Source: Glossina fuscipes (lineage: Eukaryota > Arthropoda > Insecta > Diptera > Glossinidae). Taken from it: DNA of 64,000 bases. A model generated the notes under the pieces. It had not been told where the DNA came from. It made no database searches and worked only from the letters and a program-made list of their open reading frames with translations. The stretch lies in the NCBI RefSeq assembly GCF_014805625.2, contig NW_023998464.1, positions 4,937,316 to 5,001,315 on the forward strand, given 5' to 3'. Each line of letters begins with the position of its first letter. The first letter of the stretch is position 1. Below, in pieces: positions 49,701 to 60,966 of this stretch. Both the position numbers and the translations under genes were made by a program.

Positions 49701-50180
49701 ATATTATTTGTATAAAAAACTCAACAAGTCCAGCAGAGACTAGTTTAATAGTATATATTTTTAAAAAAATGTGTCGTCTTTTTTACGAATGGATTAAAAT
49801 GCTTGATGACTTCGGTTTTTGCTTAGGTGACCTTTTGTGTTTTTTTCTTATTTTTTGTTTTCTTTAAAAAGATTTGTATTTATTTATTTAATGGTTTATT
49901 TATTTATTTTAATAATAATCTGATGGAACAAAAACAGTCTTTGGGTATTCATTACACGTATGCGTGTGTATGTGTGTGTGTATGTGTGTTTAAATGAATT
50001 AATTATCATTAAATATAATTATAAATTGTAGATATTAATTTTCGTTATTTTTGGTTGTTTTTTGTTGTCTATTCCTTTTTTGTTAAAATTTTAATCAACT
50101 TTTTAACTTAATGCATTTATATATCAGTTTTTTGTAGAACGGTTGTTCGGTTAAATTTTTTTGGTTAATTTGCTGACTTT
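46780..50180 (-). other. T-rich strand-asymmetric block; possible distal CadN 3' UTR
   Basis: There is no coding exon here. The plus strand is dominated by T runs and TTTTGTTT/TTATTTATTT words (46780-48060 and 49620-50180 especially), matching the texture just downstream of the CadN stop. On the minus strand this is A-rich with many AATAAA hexamers. A different-looking segment (about 48180-49130) separates the halves. It could be the distal part of an extended CadN 3' UTR, another minus-strand transcript, or simply biased intergenic DNA. RNA data are needed to decide. Confidence 0.25.
47287..47323 (+). repeat. (TCGTAY)n hexanucleotide repeat
   Basis: Six units of CGTATT/CGTACT occur in a row inside the T-rich block. 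Confidence 0.92.
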
Positions 50181-51654
50181 TCAAAAAAAATATAACAAAA
50201 AGAAAGAATCAAAATGTTCATGGAGAACAAGAATTTTGAAATTCTATCGAAAAGAATCGCCTATAGAAATGTAGGCAAAGTCGTAAAGCAGAAATTTATT
50301 ATTTACTTTTACCGCGCGTAGTATGTTATGTAAGCGAAAGTAGCCAATAACATAATAATAAGATTGCACGGAATGTTAAGCAACTCAGCTACGAGTAAGT
50401 TGAATAAGCGTTGGACTACATAAACCGTGATCAATACCAATCAAAAATTTTACCTAACTTTAGCTGAACGAAAGTTTACTTTACATAAAAAAAAGAAAAG
50501 TAGTGGACAATTTTGTTCATGTACTACAATTCAAAGAAGACAACTTCACAAAATCAGTAAAATGGCTGATATTGATCCCAACTAAGTCGGGAAGCTCTGT
50601 TTTAAGGAAGCATATGCGGTGCTTTCTGTCCTAATCAAGATTATTAGCAATTCAATGTGCTTCCTATGGATTTATTAATAAGGCATGTCCGTTATAGATC
50701 CTAGCCGAAATAAAGTTTGGAATTATGATAGTCATAAAATTTTTTGATCTCAGAATTTTAAATTAATAAGAAAGAACGAGACAGAAAGTATTAGGTCCAA
50801 GTACATCTGCGCAATACACAGTTTCCGTTAAACTTTATAAATGTTAATTTATTACGCGAAAGTTTCTACAAATAACAAAAGTTTGCAAGACATAATAGAA
50901 AATGCAAGCGGATAATAGAAAACGTAAAAGAATGGAAATTTTGGCTTAGTTGTGCTTGTTTCAACTGGTAAAATAATATCTCTTCTCGTATCTTCTAAAT
51001 CATTTTATATGAAATCTTTCTTCAAATAATATATGCATTGACATAGGCTCTTACTTAATGGGATTTCTAATGAATGAAATCCCAGTCCTATTTACTACAG
51101 ACTAATCGTTGCGTTCCGTTAACGTTACCGCGAAAGTCTTCAATCATCGATTGGTTGGCCAGCGCCTCAGATGCAATTTCTATTTACTATGAGTACTTAT
51201 TTATATTTAATACATACATGGCGTCTTTTAAAGACAAGACGACTTTTTCAGAATTGCATGTTTTAATAACCCCTAGCAGTTCCCCAGTTCCTGTAAGTTG
51301 GGAAGATATATTATTCTTTGACGTTTTATAAAATGCGCACGGCAATCGTGTTTGCAGTAGCCGAGCTGTACGATTGTAAGTGACACTGTTATTGTCGCGT
51401 TGGCGCATATCATTTAGGCGGTCTCTACGTCGTTGGAAAATATTTTTTCGAATGAGTAGAAATCACATTTCGCTACACAGACGCGTTTGCATTATTTTTT
51501 TAAAAAATTATTTAGTTTTAACTCTAATCGTATCACGTTTTCTGTAACGAATCTCACCTAATTGCGACAATCCTCGGAAAAATTCAAATGTTATTGATTT
51601 TGTTTACAGTTTAAATTCAGTTATTTATCCGAGCAAGCTGTACACAAAGCCATA

Positions 51655-52000
51655 CATTTTTGTACCCTACACCACTTGCGGTGCATGGTGGTGTTAAGTC
51701 TGTGCGGATGTATACAATGACCAGAAGGACTTGGTGCAGACGCTCAGATGTGATTCAGAAAACAATTCTAATCTAGAAAGTGGTTTTCAGTCGATGTAAC
51801 CTTGTCCTCCTCGTGGTTCGTTTGTTGGTCTTTATGCTCAACTTACAGGCCATAAATTTTACACTATTTTGATGAAATATACTACATCGTCGTGCTTTGA
51901 CGCAAAAGCCGACGCAATTGAAAATGCTTTGGATTGGACCATTTTTTCGACCACTTCCATTATAACGCCTGATTTTCAAAAGTCGTAAATAACTTTACTA
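51655..52000 (-). repeat. Dispersed repeat family 1, copy G (reverse)
   Basis: It starts with TGTACCCTACACCACTTGCGG, the reversed ACCCTAxACCGCAGGGGGTA terminus seen at 53655. It continues with GTGATTCAGAAAACAATTC, GCTCAACTTACAGGCC, TTTGATGAAATATACTACATCG and TTTTTTCGACCACTTCC. Confidence 0.65.
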
Positions 52001-53287
52001 AGCGAAACGGAGCGTTTATATTGGTGGGCTGTGGCCCATTTCTTTGCTTTGTAATTGTAGAAAAACAAAAAAAAAATTGATGATAAAAGTGCTGCCTAAA
52101 CTTTGTTTCAGTTTATGGCTTGTTAATAACATATCAAATTTGATATTGCGATTACGGTTCTAAAATGGTATGCACACGTGCACAACATATATCCTTACGA
52201 AATTTTTTTTTCGATTGGTTCCTTGGTAGGGCTAACGTACAGGATTCCGCTCTGAATGTGTGACTGTAACTCACATCGTGGGGGAATAATATTTGCATAT
52301 TGTGCGAAAAGGTTTAATTTCAATATTATGGCTAACTCCGAATCTGCAAACGCTTTTCTGTTGTGTACATTGCTAATTTAAAGCGAAGTTGAAAAAATTT
52401 GTTGTAAATCCAATATGAAATAATAAAAAGATAAAAATCTGACTCCAAATAGTGCGGATCGTGTAGTAAACATCATGGTGAGATTAAAGATTAAAGGAGA
52501 GTTATGATAAGTGGAAAATTTTTCCGGTCCTTCTGAAATGCCGCGAGATATTTGGATTTATCATAAAAGAAACGATTTTGCCGACCTCCAGCACCTCCAG
52601 TCAACGCGTCTTCTTCTTCTGGCAGCAACCTGATGCTATGTTGCTTTATTCTTTTCAGATATAAAGGGTTTCGACCCATTTGGAATGTTACTATTCCTAC
52701 AAAAAAAAAAGTCTTTCAAGACTAAATAACTTCAGACAAATCAGATCCGATAGTATTCGAAATTAATCCACTTGTAGTTTAAAAATCGAAAGGTGTTTAT
52801 TAGATCAACGAGATGTAACAATAAAAATAATAAAAGCTGCATGTTTTGGAAACTGGAAAAACTTTTGTCACTTGCCTGGTTTGGTTTTGTTAGCTGGTAT
52901 TAGCCTGAACAAATCTCAGTCTGTTTACATTTAAAATCCATTGTACGATACATTTTATAAAAAGCCAAGACAGCCCTACAATGATTTTTAGCAGTAAATT
53001 TCAGTATGAGTTAAGTTAATGAGCGCTTCAATTCACATTCATTGACTACAGCTACGGCAAATTGAAGCAGCTTCCAAATCAGGCGTAAACATATCGTTGT
53101 TTTAAATATCACTGATGCTTTTTTTACCCGCACCTTTCATATGTAGAGCCTCTCGAGAAAGTGTGTACTTAAAAGTGACCCGAATTTTTCTCTTTTCATT
53201 TGTATTTACTAGAGTTCCCGCTTAAACAAATTTCAATTTTCCCCCTCATCTCACAAAATCTCAGTTCTTGGAAAAGTTAGTACGAAA

Positions 53288-53291
<4 letters not shown>

Positions 53292-53321
<30 letters not shown>
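53292..53321 (+). repeat. (TA)n microsatellite
   Basis: About 15 TA units, located some 50 bp before the family-1 repeat copy at 53370. Confidence 0.95.
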
Positions 53322-53322
<1 letters not shown>

Positions 53323-53369
53323 CAAAATTTTTTTACCAATTTGGAATGTCCAAATACTATTACAGAGCG

Positions 53370-53690
53370 AGTTTTGCCGAGAAATAGGCCTTTATATGGG
53401 GACTGCTCGAGAAAGTGAACCGATCATAACAATTTTCAATAGCGTTTGACTTTAGGTCAAAGCACGTCAGTGTAGCAAATTCTATCAAAATATCTAAAAA
53501 ATTGCGACCAGTAGCTTGAACACAATTTTACAACATGGATAGACATCACACGGACAGACAGGCTTAGGTCGCTGCAGAAAAGGATTCTGATGTTATCAGG
53601 TGTGCCTATCTCAAGCCCCTCTGCGTGTTACATACGTTCACACAAAATTAATGTACCCTATACCGCAGGGGGTATGGGCATAACATTAAA
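53370..53690 (+). repeat. Dispersed repeat family 1, copy H
   Basis: The copy contains CCTTTATATGGGGACTGCTCG, GTGAACCGATCATAACAATTTTC, AATAGCGTTTGACTTTAGGTC, AAAAAATTGCGACCAGTAG, CGGACAGACAGGCTTAGGTC and TGTACCCTATACCGCAGGGG. It is the most complete copy at its right end. Confidence 0.7.
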
Positions 53691-54949
53691 CAACAATATA
53701 ATAATAAAAACAAATAACAGTAACATTGGTTGAAACACTCACGCGGGATTAACTGTTAATTGAATAACTGACTTCAAATTCGAAGAAGTTTGGAAACTGT
53801 AGAAAAGGACAGATTTAAGTGCAAAAAGGAGAAACTTAACAACTGCAACTAGGGAGGCATTGGCGAAACGAACTCTTGAACTTTTCGAATCAGAGGAAAA
53901 TTTGTAGTGAACCTTCGAGATTGAAACCGCTTAAGGAGGAATAAAGCGGATGATCCTAAAACAACCCATGTTTTAAGGGAGTTTTTGGATTCTACATAAG
54001 GAAGATTTTTACGAAAACATTTAAATTATTTGCATTATTAAGTAACTATCAGCCGGACAACATTAGGAAGTGGCCATAATAAATCGATTGTATATAGCTA
54101 ACTGAAACCTCGTTGGAATATTTTTTCGTTTCTAGCATAACGAAGAATCCTAATCTAATTTAAACTTGTTCCGAAACGATACAGAAATATTGGCAGCAAA
54201 TGCTTTTTCTGCAACAAAGACAACTCTAAGCTCAATGAACACGCTTTTCATGGAAAGTTTCTGCAGATTTATTATGTACTTGGTATGTTACGGCGGCACG
54301 TTACATTGCTTTACAAAATTAAAGAAAATGTTAGAAAGAAATCGAAGAACAAATGTATGGGATGTAAAAGGTTACGTGAGAGAGTTATGCGGATGAGTTT
54401 TCTTTAAAATTTATTTGAAGTAAATTTTTTATTTTCATACCTAAGTTTTCGTTCGGGTTCAATTGTTATTATTTCGAATTTTAGAGTGAACTCAATTCCT
54501 GTTTATGTGTATGTGTGTTGATAATCATAAAAAGAGTGAATCGTTGCTTGTACATATATTTTTTTCTATATAGTATTTTATTTTTTATTTATAATTTTTT
54601 TTTGTTTTTAAAGGTGTTATTTAAAAAAATGTTTTTTCTTTAAATTAATAAAAAAAAAAAATATACAAAATTGTTTTCTTTTTTGCTTTCTCTTATACGT
54701 CTCGTGTATGTTTCTTAAATTAATTTTGCTTTCTTAGCTTAAAAAGTATGAACTTTGGTTTCCTTTTTTGTCTGTTTCTTTTTTCTGCTCCTTAATTTTT
54801 ATTAATTTCTAATTATTTTGTTTTGTTGTTGTTGTGTTTTTAAATCTCCTCATTCTTTTCTCTCATTTGTTCGCTTGACTAAATGCTAATGTTTGTATGC
54901 TTATATGAATGTGAGTTTTCTTCGTGTATGTATATAGTATGAATGAAAC

Positions 54950-55001
54950 AATGAATGAATGAATGAATGAATGAATGAATGAATGAATGAATAAATGAAT
55001 G
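54950..55001 (+). repeat. (ATGA)n microsatellite
   Basis: About a dozen ATGA units with one ATAA variant lie in the probable CadN 3' UTR. The transcript sense would carry (UCAU)n. Confidence 0.95.
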
Positions 55002-55317
55002 TTTATATATAGTACTTTACAAATGTTGTGTGTATGTATATATATGTATGCGTGTGTGTATTTGTTCACATTAAAATTTCTGCCTATTATTGCTCTTCTT
55101 CTTTTTACGAATTATATGTATATATGAGTGCGTGTATGTGTGATTGCGCTCTCGTATTGACTTTCTTTCATCTATCATCTTTCATGTCATGTGCATTTCA
55201 CTCATTATTACTCGGCCTCAAATAAGTTTTTCTATTAATTTCATTCTTGCTTAAATTTAGAGAAAAACTTAATTAATATTGTTGTTGTTGATGTTGTTGT
55301 GGCTGTTTGTTTTCTTT

Positions 55318-55338
55318 GGTTGGTTGGTTGGTTGGTTG
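55318..55338 (+). repeat. (GGTT)5 microsatellite
   Basis: Five perfect GGTT units in the probable CadN 3' UTR. The transcript sense is (AACC)n. Confidence 0.95.
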
Positions 55339-55570
55339 TAAACTCTTTGTATATGGGAACTAATCGGTTTTCTCTCATTTCTAAAACTTTTTTCTAATTT
55401 GCTTAACAATTTTCTGGTTTTCATTTAGAAATTTCATGTTCTTTATTAGTATCTGGCTGTTTGTATACACATTTACCTGTGGGATGTTTAATTATGGTTT
55501 TTGTTGGTATATGTTTTAGATTTTTCATTGAGTGTGTCTGTATGCTGGCATGAGGATGTGTATGCATCAC

Positions 55571-55686
55571 TTACAAATCTAAATCGGTGTGATTATTCGT
55601 TTCCGGTCCGTACATATTGGCCAATTTATCGAAACGTGGGCCCCACGAACCCAGGTAATCATATTCTTGAGCTTCGTCATCAGTAC
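55571..55686 (-). CDS. CadN: CadN terminal coding exon with stop codon
   Basis: This last coding exon has 116 bases, phase 2 + 37 codons + TAA. After the split glycine codon it reads TDDEAQEYDYLGSWGPRF and DKLANMYG, then a short variable end (PETNNHTDLDL). The YDYLGSWGPRFDKLANMYG block is the conserved catenin-binding core of classical cadherins. It docks on Armadillo/beta-catenin and so links the adhesion receptor through alpha-catenin to actin. The acidic DLDL ending resembles the ELEL-like terminus of fly N-cadherin. The stop TAA lies at 55573-55571. The acceptor is TTAG at 55690-55687. Everything to the left in the transcript is 3' UTR. Confidence 0.96.
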
Positions 55687-55738
55687 CTAATTTGGAGAAA
55701 TCGGTCAAAAGTGAAATGATAAATTAAAGATTATTAAT

Positions 55739-55778
55739 ATATATATATACATGTACACATACACACACACGCGCGCGC
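55739..55778. repeat. 40-bp perfect alternating purine/pyrimidine tract
   Basis: A (TA)n, (CA)n and (CG)4 composite alternates R and Y strictly over 40 bases, about 50 bp upstream (transcript sense) of the last CadN exon. Confidence 0.95.
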
Positions 55779-56499
55779 TCGCACGAGAATAATCAAAATT
55801 CAAAATATATAAATTACTTTTAATTAAAATATTTGTTTTTTTTTTCTCCACTTTATAATTTACACCCAATATTCGGCAGTGTTTGAGTGTAGTTTTAGGC
55901 GTAGGCCTGTAATGTCAAAAATAATATATATTTTCTTAAAAATTTATACAAATATTAAAAAAAAAATCGTTTACTTTAATTAACTAAAAGTTCTAGCTGC
56001 GGTTACATAGTGGACTGCCAGGAGTTTAAAAAAATATATATCAATGGAAAAGTGCACAATTTGTTTTGAAATTTATGTAATAAGAAGAAAAAAGATGGGA
56101 AAATTACTTATGCCTACTATTGAAGTGATGATTAAAATTAATTACTTTTACTTTGATTATTCTATACGTAACTAAAATGTTGATATGGAGAAAACTAATA
56201 ATCGATACATTTGTGACGCAGTCGTTAAACGTCTTTTTCACGTCTTTCTCATCATGAATCGAGTGTATACGCAAATTAGGAAAACGTCAACTGCCTCTCT
56301 CTGCGTCAAGAATTGACTTGAAAAAATTTTGGGTTTCTTATGAGGGACTAAACAGTGATTACGTTTGCGGCAGCATCTGGATGCCCGTATTGTCTCGGCA
56401 GAAATGTCCAGAAAGAATCGCTTCCTTCGAATTACTGCTTAAGTGCTTGGGGTTCAGGACATATTAAGTTCGTGCGGAAAGTTACAATACTCAGAAAGA

Positions 56500-56760
56500 C
56501 TTAAGGTACATGCACTTTCTATCATATCGACCGATACAGAAAACGATATTAGTTCTATTAGGATGTTTGGTCATTTAGGATTTTTGTGCTGAGATACTTT
56601 GATGAAATTTGCTACATTGGCGTTTTTTGGCTTAAAAACGGAAATGGTTGGGATTGAAATATCTTTCCGAACTCTTCCTTGTTTTGGTGAGTCGTTATAA
56701 GAGAAAATATTGTAATTTTTAGCATTTCGGGACAAAATGTGCTTGGTAATCCTACTTCAG
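56500..56760 (-). repeat. Dispersed repeat family 1, diverged copy in CadN intron
   Basis: The copy reads ATCATATCGACCGATACAGAAAACG, then TTGATGAAATTTGCTACATTGGCG, GGGATTGAAATATC and TTAGCATTTCGGGAC. It matches the reverse-orientation copies in order but is diverged. Confidence 0.5.
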
Positions 56761-59703
56761 CATTCTGAATTGGTATGAAAACTTAGGAATCGATGAATCC
56801 TTTGTCATACAGCAGGCAGTTCCTATGAAAAGTGAATTTTGATATGGTAAAAAGACTCAATTCTCTATTCTTACTGCTGAAAATTTGTTCATAATAATTA
56901 ATCTAAAAAAAATAATTTTACCAAATTTGACGTACATAAGTCTATTTTTTGGATCTCAACTCATATAAGGAATTCTAAGGAATTTGGATCACATAAATTA
57001 TTTATAGACCGGAAGAAACGGGAAAATAAGAAAAAAATTTGGTGTATCCTCTAATGTGAGGACTTTCATGAAAGTTGTACAGGTACATAAAAATAATGTT
57101 TTTGTTGTATTATTGATTTAGCGCAGTGGCGTAGCGAATCTAGCGACAATAGCAATCTTACATGATTTTATGTTTCATTTAAATTTTTTGACTAGAGAAC
57201 TTTCGCGTATTAACTAGAAATACCCATTCTCGGAATCTAATAGTGAATTGTTTAGAAAGCAAGGCGTTTTAATTTCTAAAGCATTTTTTCGTTCAAACCA
57301 TGTTCAACAATCTTGTATTTTTTGGCTTATATGGTTCGTTGACACATTGGTTAAATGTTACGATAAACTCAATGCCATGTCAATGACAATCTGATTATAT
57401 CAACCAGAGCATGCTATCAATGTTCATCTCCATAAGAAAAGACAAATAGTCATAATTGCGGACTGCAGCATGCAATGAATTCATTGAGTATATTATATAC
57501 GACCGTCCTGTACAGAGAACGATTGTGAAAAGTCAAAAGAACGATGGATTAATCTACGCCCAAAATTGAAAATTACTTACTGAATTTTTTGAGAGATAAT
57601 ATTATTGTAGTTTATGTGTAAGAAATTGTCGAACATGTGGTTGCAATTTCTTCACTGAAATCAAAGGATGCTGGAACAGTGGATACGTTACGAACAGCCA
57701 TGATACGGTTTAGGCAAACAAGGCGAAAAGCGAACGAAATGTAGGTAGAAACGAATCGTACCTAGCACGTTCATATTCGGAGGTTGAAAGAAATGAACTG
57801 GAATGAACACAGATGTTACTACCTCTGGTTCCCTCCGCTGCGAATTATGATGATGAAACCCAGAAAATGAGTTGTCTTTTCTCTAAGCAATTCGTGTTTA
57901 ACATATTATAGAAGATAGAAGAGTTGAAGAAGAATTGTTGGCATTGTATAATATTATGAACGTAATATTTTTCAACATTCCCTTAAAATGTCTCCATGAA
58001 AAAAAAAGAATTCTACAGTTAAGGCGGTGGTGTGCTCGTATACATAAGAACTTATGAGTATGTGTAGTGCGCACATTATTATACAAATTGAAGCTTGCTC
58101 ACCGAGGTTGCCTGCTTCGTTCTTTTCCCCCGTTCTTCTTTGCTTAAAAGTCGTTTTGGCTCCAAAGAACTCCGCTCATAAAGGTTTTCTTGCATTAATA
58201 TCATTTTTTGACTGTAGGAAACTCAATCTAACTCGTTCTAAGGCAAACAGTGTTACGTTAAGAAAACTTATGGAGTAATACCTAAGACTGGCGATGAAGC
58301 AGAAAGCAATTATTTGGTTTACCTCAAATTTCTCCGATAAGGGCCCCATAACTGAAAATTGTGATAGCAATTCATATGCAGGCTTTTGATTTCTCTAAAA
58401 ATTGTAAGAAAATTGTAAAGTTTAATAATACGAGCACACATGTCTCCTACTGTTAAGCTTAAGCTTGTTTAACTTCTCGTCATATTTTAATCCACATCTC
58501 GGTTGTCATTGCACTAGAAAAAATCGCTATGACATTAGAGATTAATTGTTGCCATTTGTTAACACCAGCCAAGTTATCTCTAGACTTGTTTCCCTGTAAA
58601 GTAGGCGTCAGCAGCAGATTATCGATTTAATGTTTAGTGTTTGCTATTAGAGAATTTCAAGCATTCGTAAAATATTGCTCTTGCTAGCGGTTTAATAATT
58701 AATATTAAGTAGGATATTTATGCTTTGCGTTGTCAATTGATAAAGTATTGGTGACACTAATGGCTTATTGAGAAATTATTAGTTGTCGCTGCGATACGCT
58801 GGTTATTGCTTGTTGTTGATATCGAAAGTTGCGTAATGAGTGCATTTAGTTGCGTATGAGCGTACCTTCAGCTGTTTATCTTCCATAAGCATCACTTAAC
58901 GCTGACATTTTCTATCGCAAAATACGTACACCCTTATCAGCCCACGTTGGCATTGAACAAAAAATTATTGGCATTAATAACTTAATAATTCCTAGCTGCG
59001 TTATCTTACTCGAAATTTCTCGTTAACCTTGCATGTTCAGTACTAATTGATTTTATTTCTGCATTAACATTACCACGTGTTGATCAATTATCCAAACTGA
59101 CACATATATAATATGAAATCATTTAAGCATAATCTCCTTCAATAAGTTTTCACCATCTTGCCGCCAATATTCTGGCTTTATACACTTAAGTTGTGTATAA
59201 AAAACTGTGACTTGTGCATTCACAATAACTAGTTAACTTAACTAGTACCTTATTCAAGAAGTTCTTGATGCGAGTGCGTTTCATTGTTTTGAGCCAATTT
59301 TATTTATGTCTTATTAGCCGATTAAGGTGTGCACAACTTAATGTTTGGCCAGTGCAGAATCTCAAAGTATTTCTTTTGTCAATTTCTTTAAAATATACGG
59401 GCAATAGTACAGTGCTCCTGTTCCTCGAGTACCACCGAACAGTTCATTACCAGATCAAGATCGTCAATAGAGATTCGTAAAAAAAAAAAAAAATAAATAC
59501 AAAGAACAAACTTATTTTATAGCCATATACTTCCGGACGACTTATTATTTTTTCGTAGTGAATACTTAGGTCCTTTGTGAAGTTATGGATGCATCCATAT
59601 ACCTCTAGTTAGGCTTTTTTCAGAACATCATTCTCTTTTTCTGCCTGCCTGTTATTTAAAAAAACACCTTAGCATTACGCATATATTTGTGCGTTCCGTT
59701 GTA

Positions 59704-60966
59704 TTAGTTTGGGGAAAAAGAAATCCATTATTTTTTCGGTAGATGGCTGCACCGATAGATTTCTCGTAAAGTATCGATCAAACAATTTCAGATTTATGCT
59801 TGTTGGAAAGGTGACATTTCGCAGTAAAAATTCTTTTGCTGTTTTTTGTTTGGTGCATTCAGTTGTGAGTTATAGCGTGTTAAAAATGGAAGTGAACAAA
59901 GAGAAAATTCGGTACATTTTACAGTTTTTCTTTGACAAAGGCGAAAATGCAAGCCAAGCGGCTAAAATTGTATACTGTACCAGCCAATTGATACTGTAAC
60001 AGCCAATTATGTGCAATTTTGGTTTCGTAGATTCCGTTCAGGAATTTTTGATGTTAAAGATGCACCTCGCACAGGTAGGCCGGTCGTCGATAATGTCGAT
60101 AAAATCGGAGAAATGATCGAAGTTGACCGGCATGTTAGCAGTCGTCACATCGCCCAGGAGCTAAAAATCGACCATAAAACAGTTTTAAACCATTTACACA
60201 AAGCTGGATTCAAAAAGAAGCTCGATGTTTGGGTGCGACACCAATTAACAGAAAAAAACATGATGGATCGAATTTCCATCTGCGAAGCCTTGGCCAAACG
60301 GAATGGAATAGACCCATTTCTTGAACGGATGGTGACTGGAGATGAGAAATGGATCACATACGATAACCCTGTGCGAAAACGATCGTGGTCAAAGAGCGGT
60401 GAAGCACTTCAAACGGCCAGGAAGGTTTTGCTATGCATTTGGTGGGACTGGAAGGGGATTATTTATTATGAGTTGCTTCCATATGGCCAAACGCTAAATT
60501 CTGATCTCTACTGTCAACAACTGGACCGTTTGAAGATAGCGATTGACCAGAAACGGCCAGAATTGGCCAACAGGAGAGGTGTCGTGTTCCATCAGGACAA
60601 CGCTAGGCCACACACATCTACAGTGACTCGCCAGAAACTTCGGGAGCTTGGTTGGGAAGTTTTAAAGCATCCGCTATACAGTCCGGACTTGGCACCAAGC
60701 GATTATCATCTCTTTCTTGCATTGCAAAATTTCTTTAATGATAAAAAATTGGAGTCTAGGGAGGATTGTGAAAATCGACTACTAGAGTTTTTTGCAAATA
60801 GAGACCAGGACTTCTATGAGAGAGGCATTTTGAAGTTACCTTTAAAATGGCAACAAATCGTACAACAAAACGGTGCATATTTGACCCAAATCGGACAATC
60901 CCAAGCATGTTAAATAAAGTCCTGAAGTTCATATAAAAATAATGAATTTATTTTTCCCCAAGCTAA
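59704..60966 (+). mobile_element. mariner (Tc1/mariner superfamily) transposon, structurally complete
   Basis: The element is 1263 bp, close to the usual 1.28 kb for mariners. Terminal inverted repeats of 32 bp occupy 59704-59735 and 60935-60966. Both begin TTAG(T/C)TTGGGGAAAAA, with three mismatches (positions 5, 17 and 22). The element is flanked by the expected TA duplication (59702-59703 and 60967-60968). It holds one transposase reading frame on plus, broken near its N-terminus. The insertion lies within the last intron of CadN, antisense to that gene. The high TIR identity and long open frame suggest a fairly recent insertion. The protein is closest in style to the insect mellifera/capitata-like mariner lineage; the subfamily call is from memory. 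Confidence 0.95.
59886..60913 (+). pseudogene. mariner transposase, frameshifted, with a small in-frame deletion
   Basis: This DDE transposase would bind the TIRs and move the element by cut and paste. It starts at ATG 59886 (MEVNKEKIRYIL, first helix-turn-helix). The frame stops at 59997-59999, and the rest is open in another frame from about 59992 to TAA 60911-60913. Counting from M at 60011, the second part shows a second helix-turn-helix (about 40-67), the WVPHEL-type motif as WVRHQLT (74-80), TGDEKW with catalytic D111, VFHQDNARPH with D196 and YSPDLAPSD with D231. This gives D196-34-D231, the mariner signature. The break coincides with an imperfect 19-bp tandem repeat (59969-60006 region) and a net +2 frame change. 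A stretch of about seven residues between EALQ and TARKV, usual in relatives as I recall them, is missing. It is probably inactive, although TIRs could still be mobilised in trans. Confidence 0.92.

Larger units (their letters stand above)
50181..54399. other. Non-coding DNA separating T-rich blocks
   Basis: It includes family-1 copies at 51655-52000 and 53370-53690 and a (TA)n tract. The rest is unassigned. If the CadN transcript extends to the 46.8 kb block, this would be inserted repeat DNA within its 3' UTR. Confidence 0.5.
54400..55570 (-). other. CadN: Probable proximal 3' UTR of CadN
   Basis: These bases directly follow the CadN stop on the transcribed strand. They are strongly strand-asymmetric: long T runs with TTTTGTTTT words on plus, hence A-rich with CAAAA words in the transcript. 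That is typical of fly 3' UTRs. No transposon similarity was seen. Several minus-strand AATAAA hexamers (plus TTTATT, for example around 54578-54592) could serve as polyadenylation signals, but none can be singled out. An (ATGA)n microsatellite lies at 54950-55001 and a (GGTT)n at 55318-55338. The left limit is a compositional guess. Confidence 0.5.
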
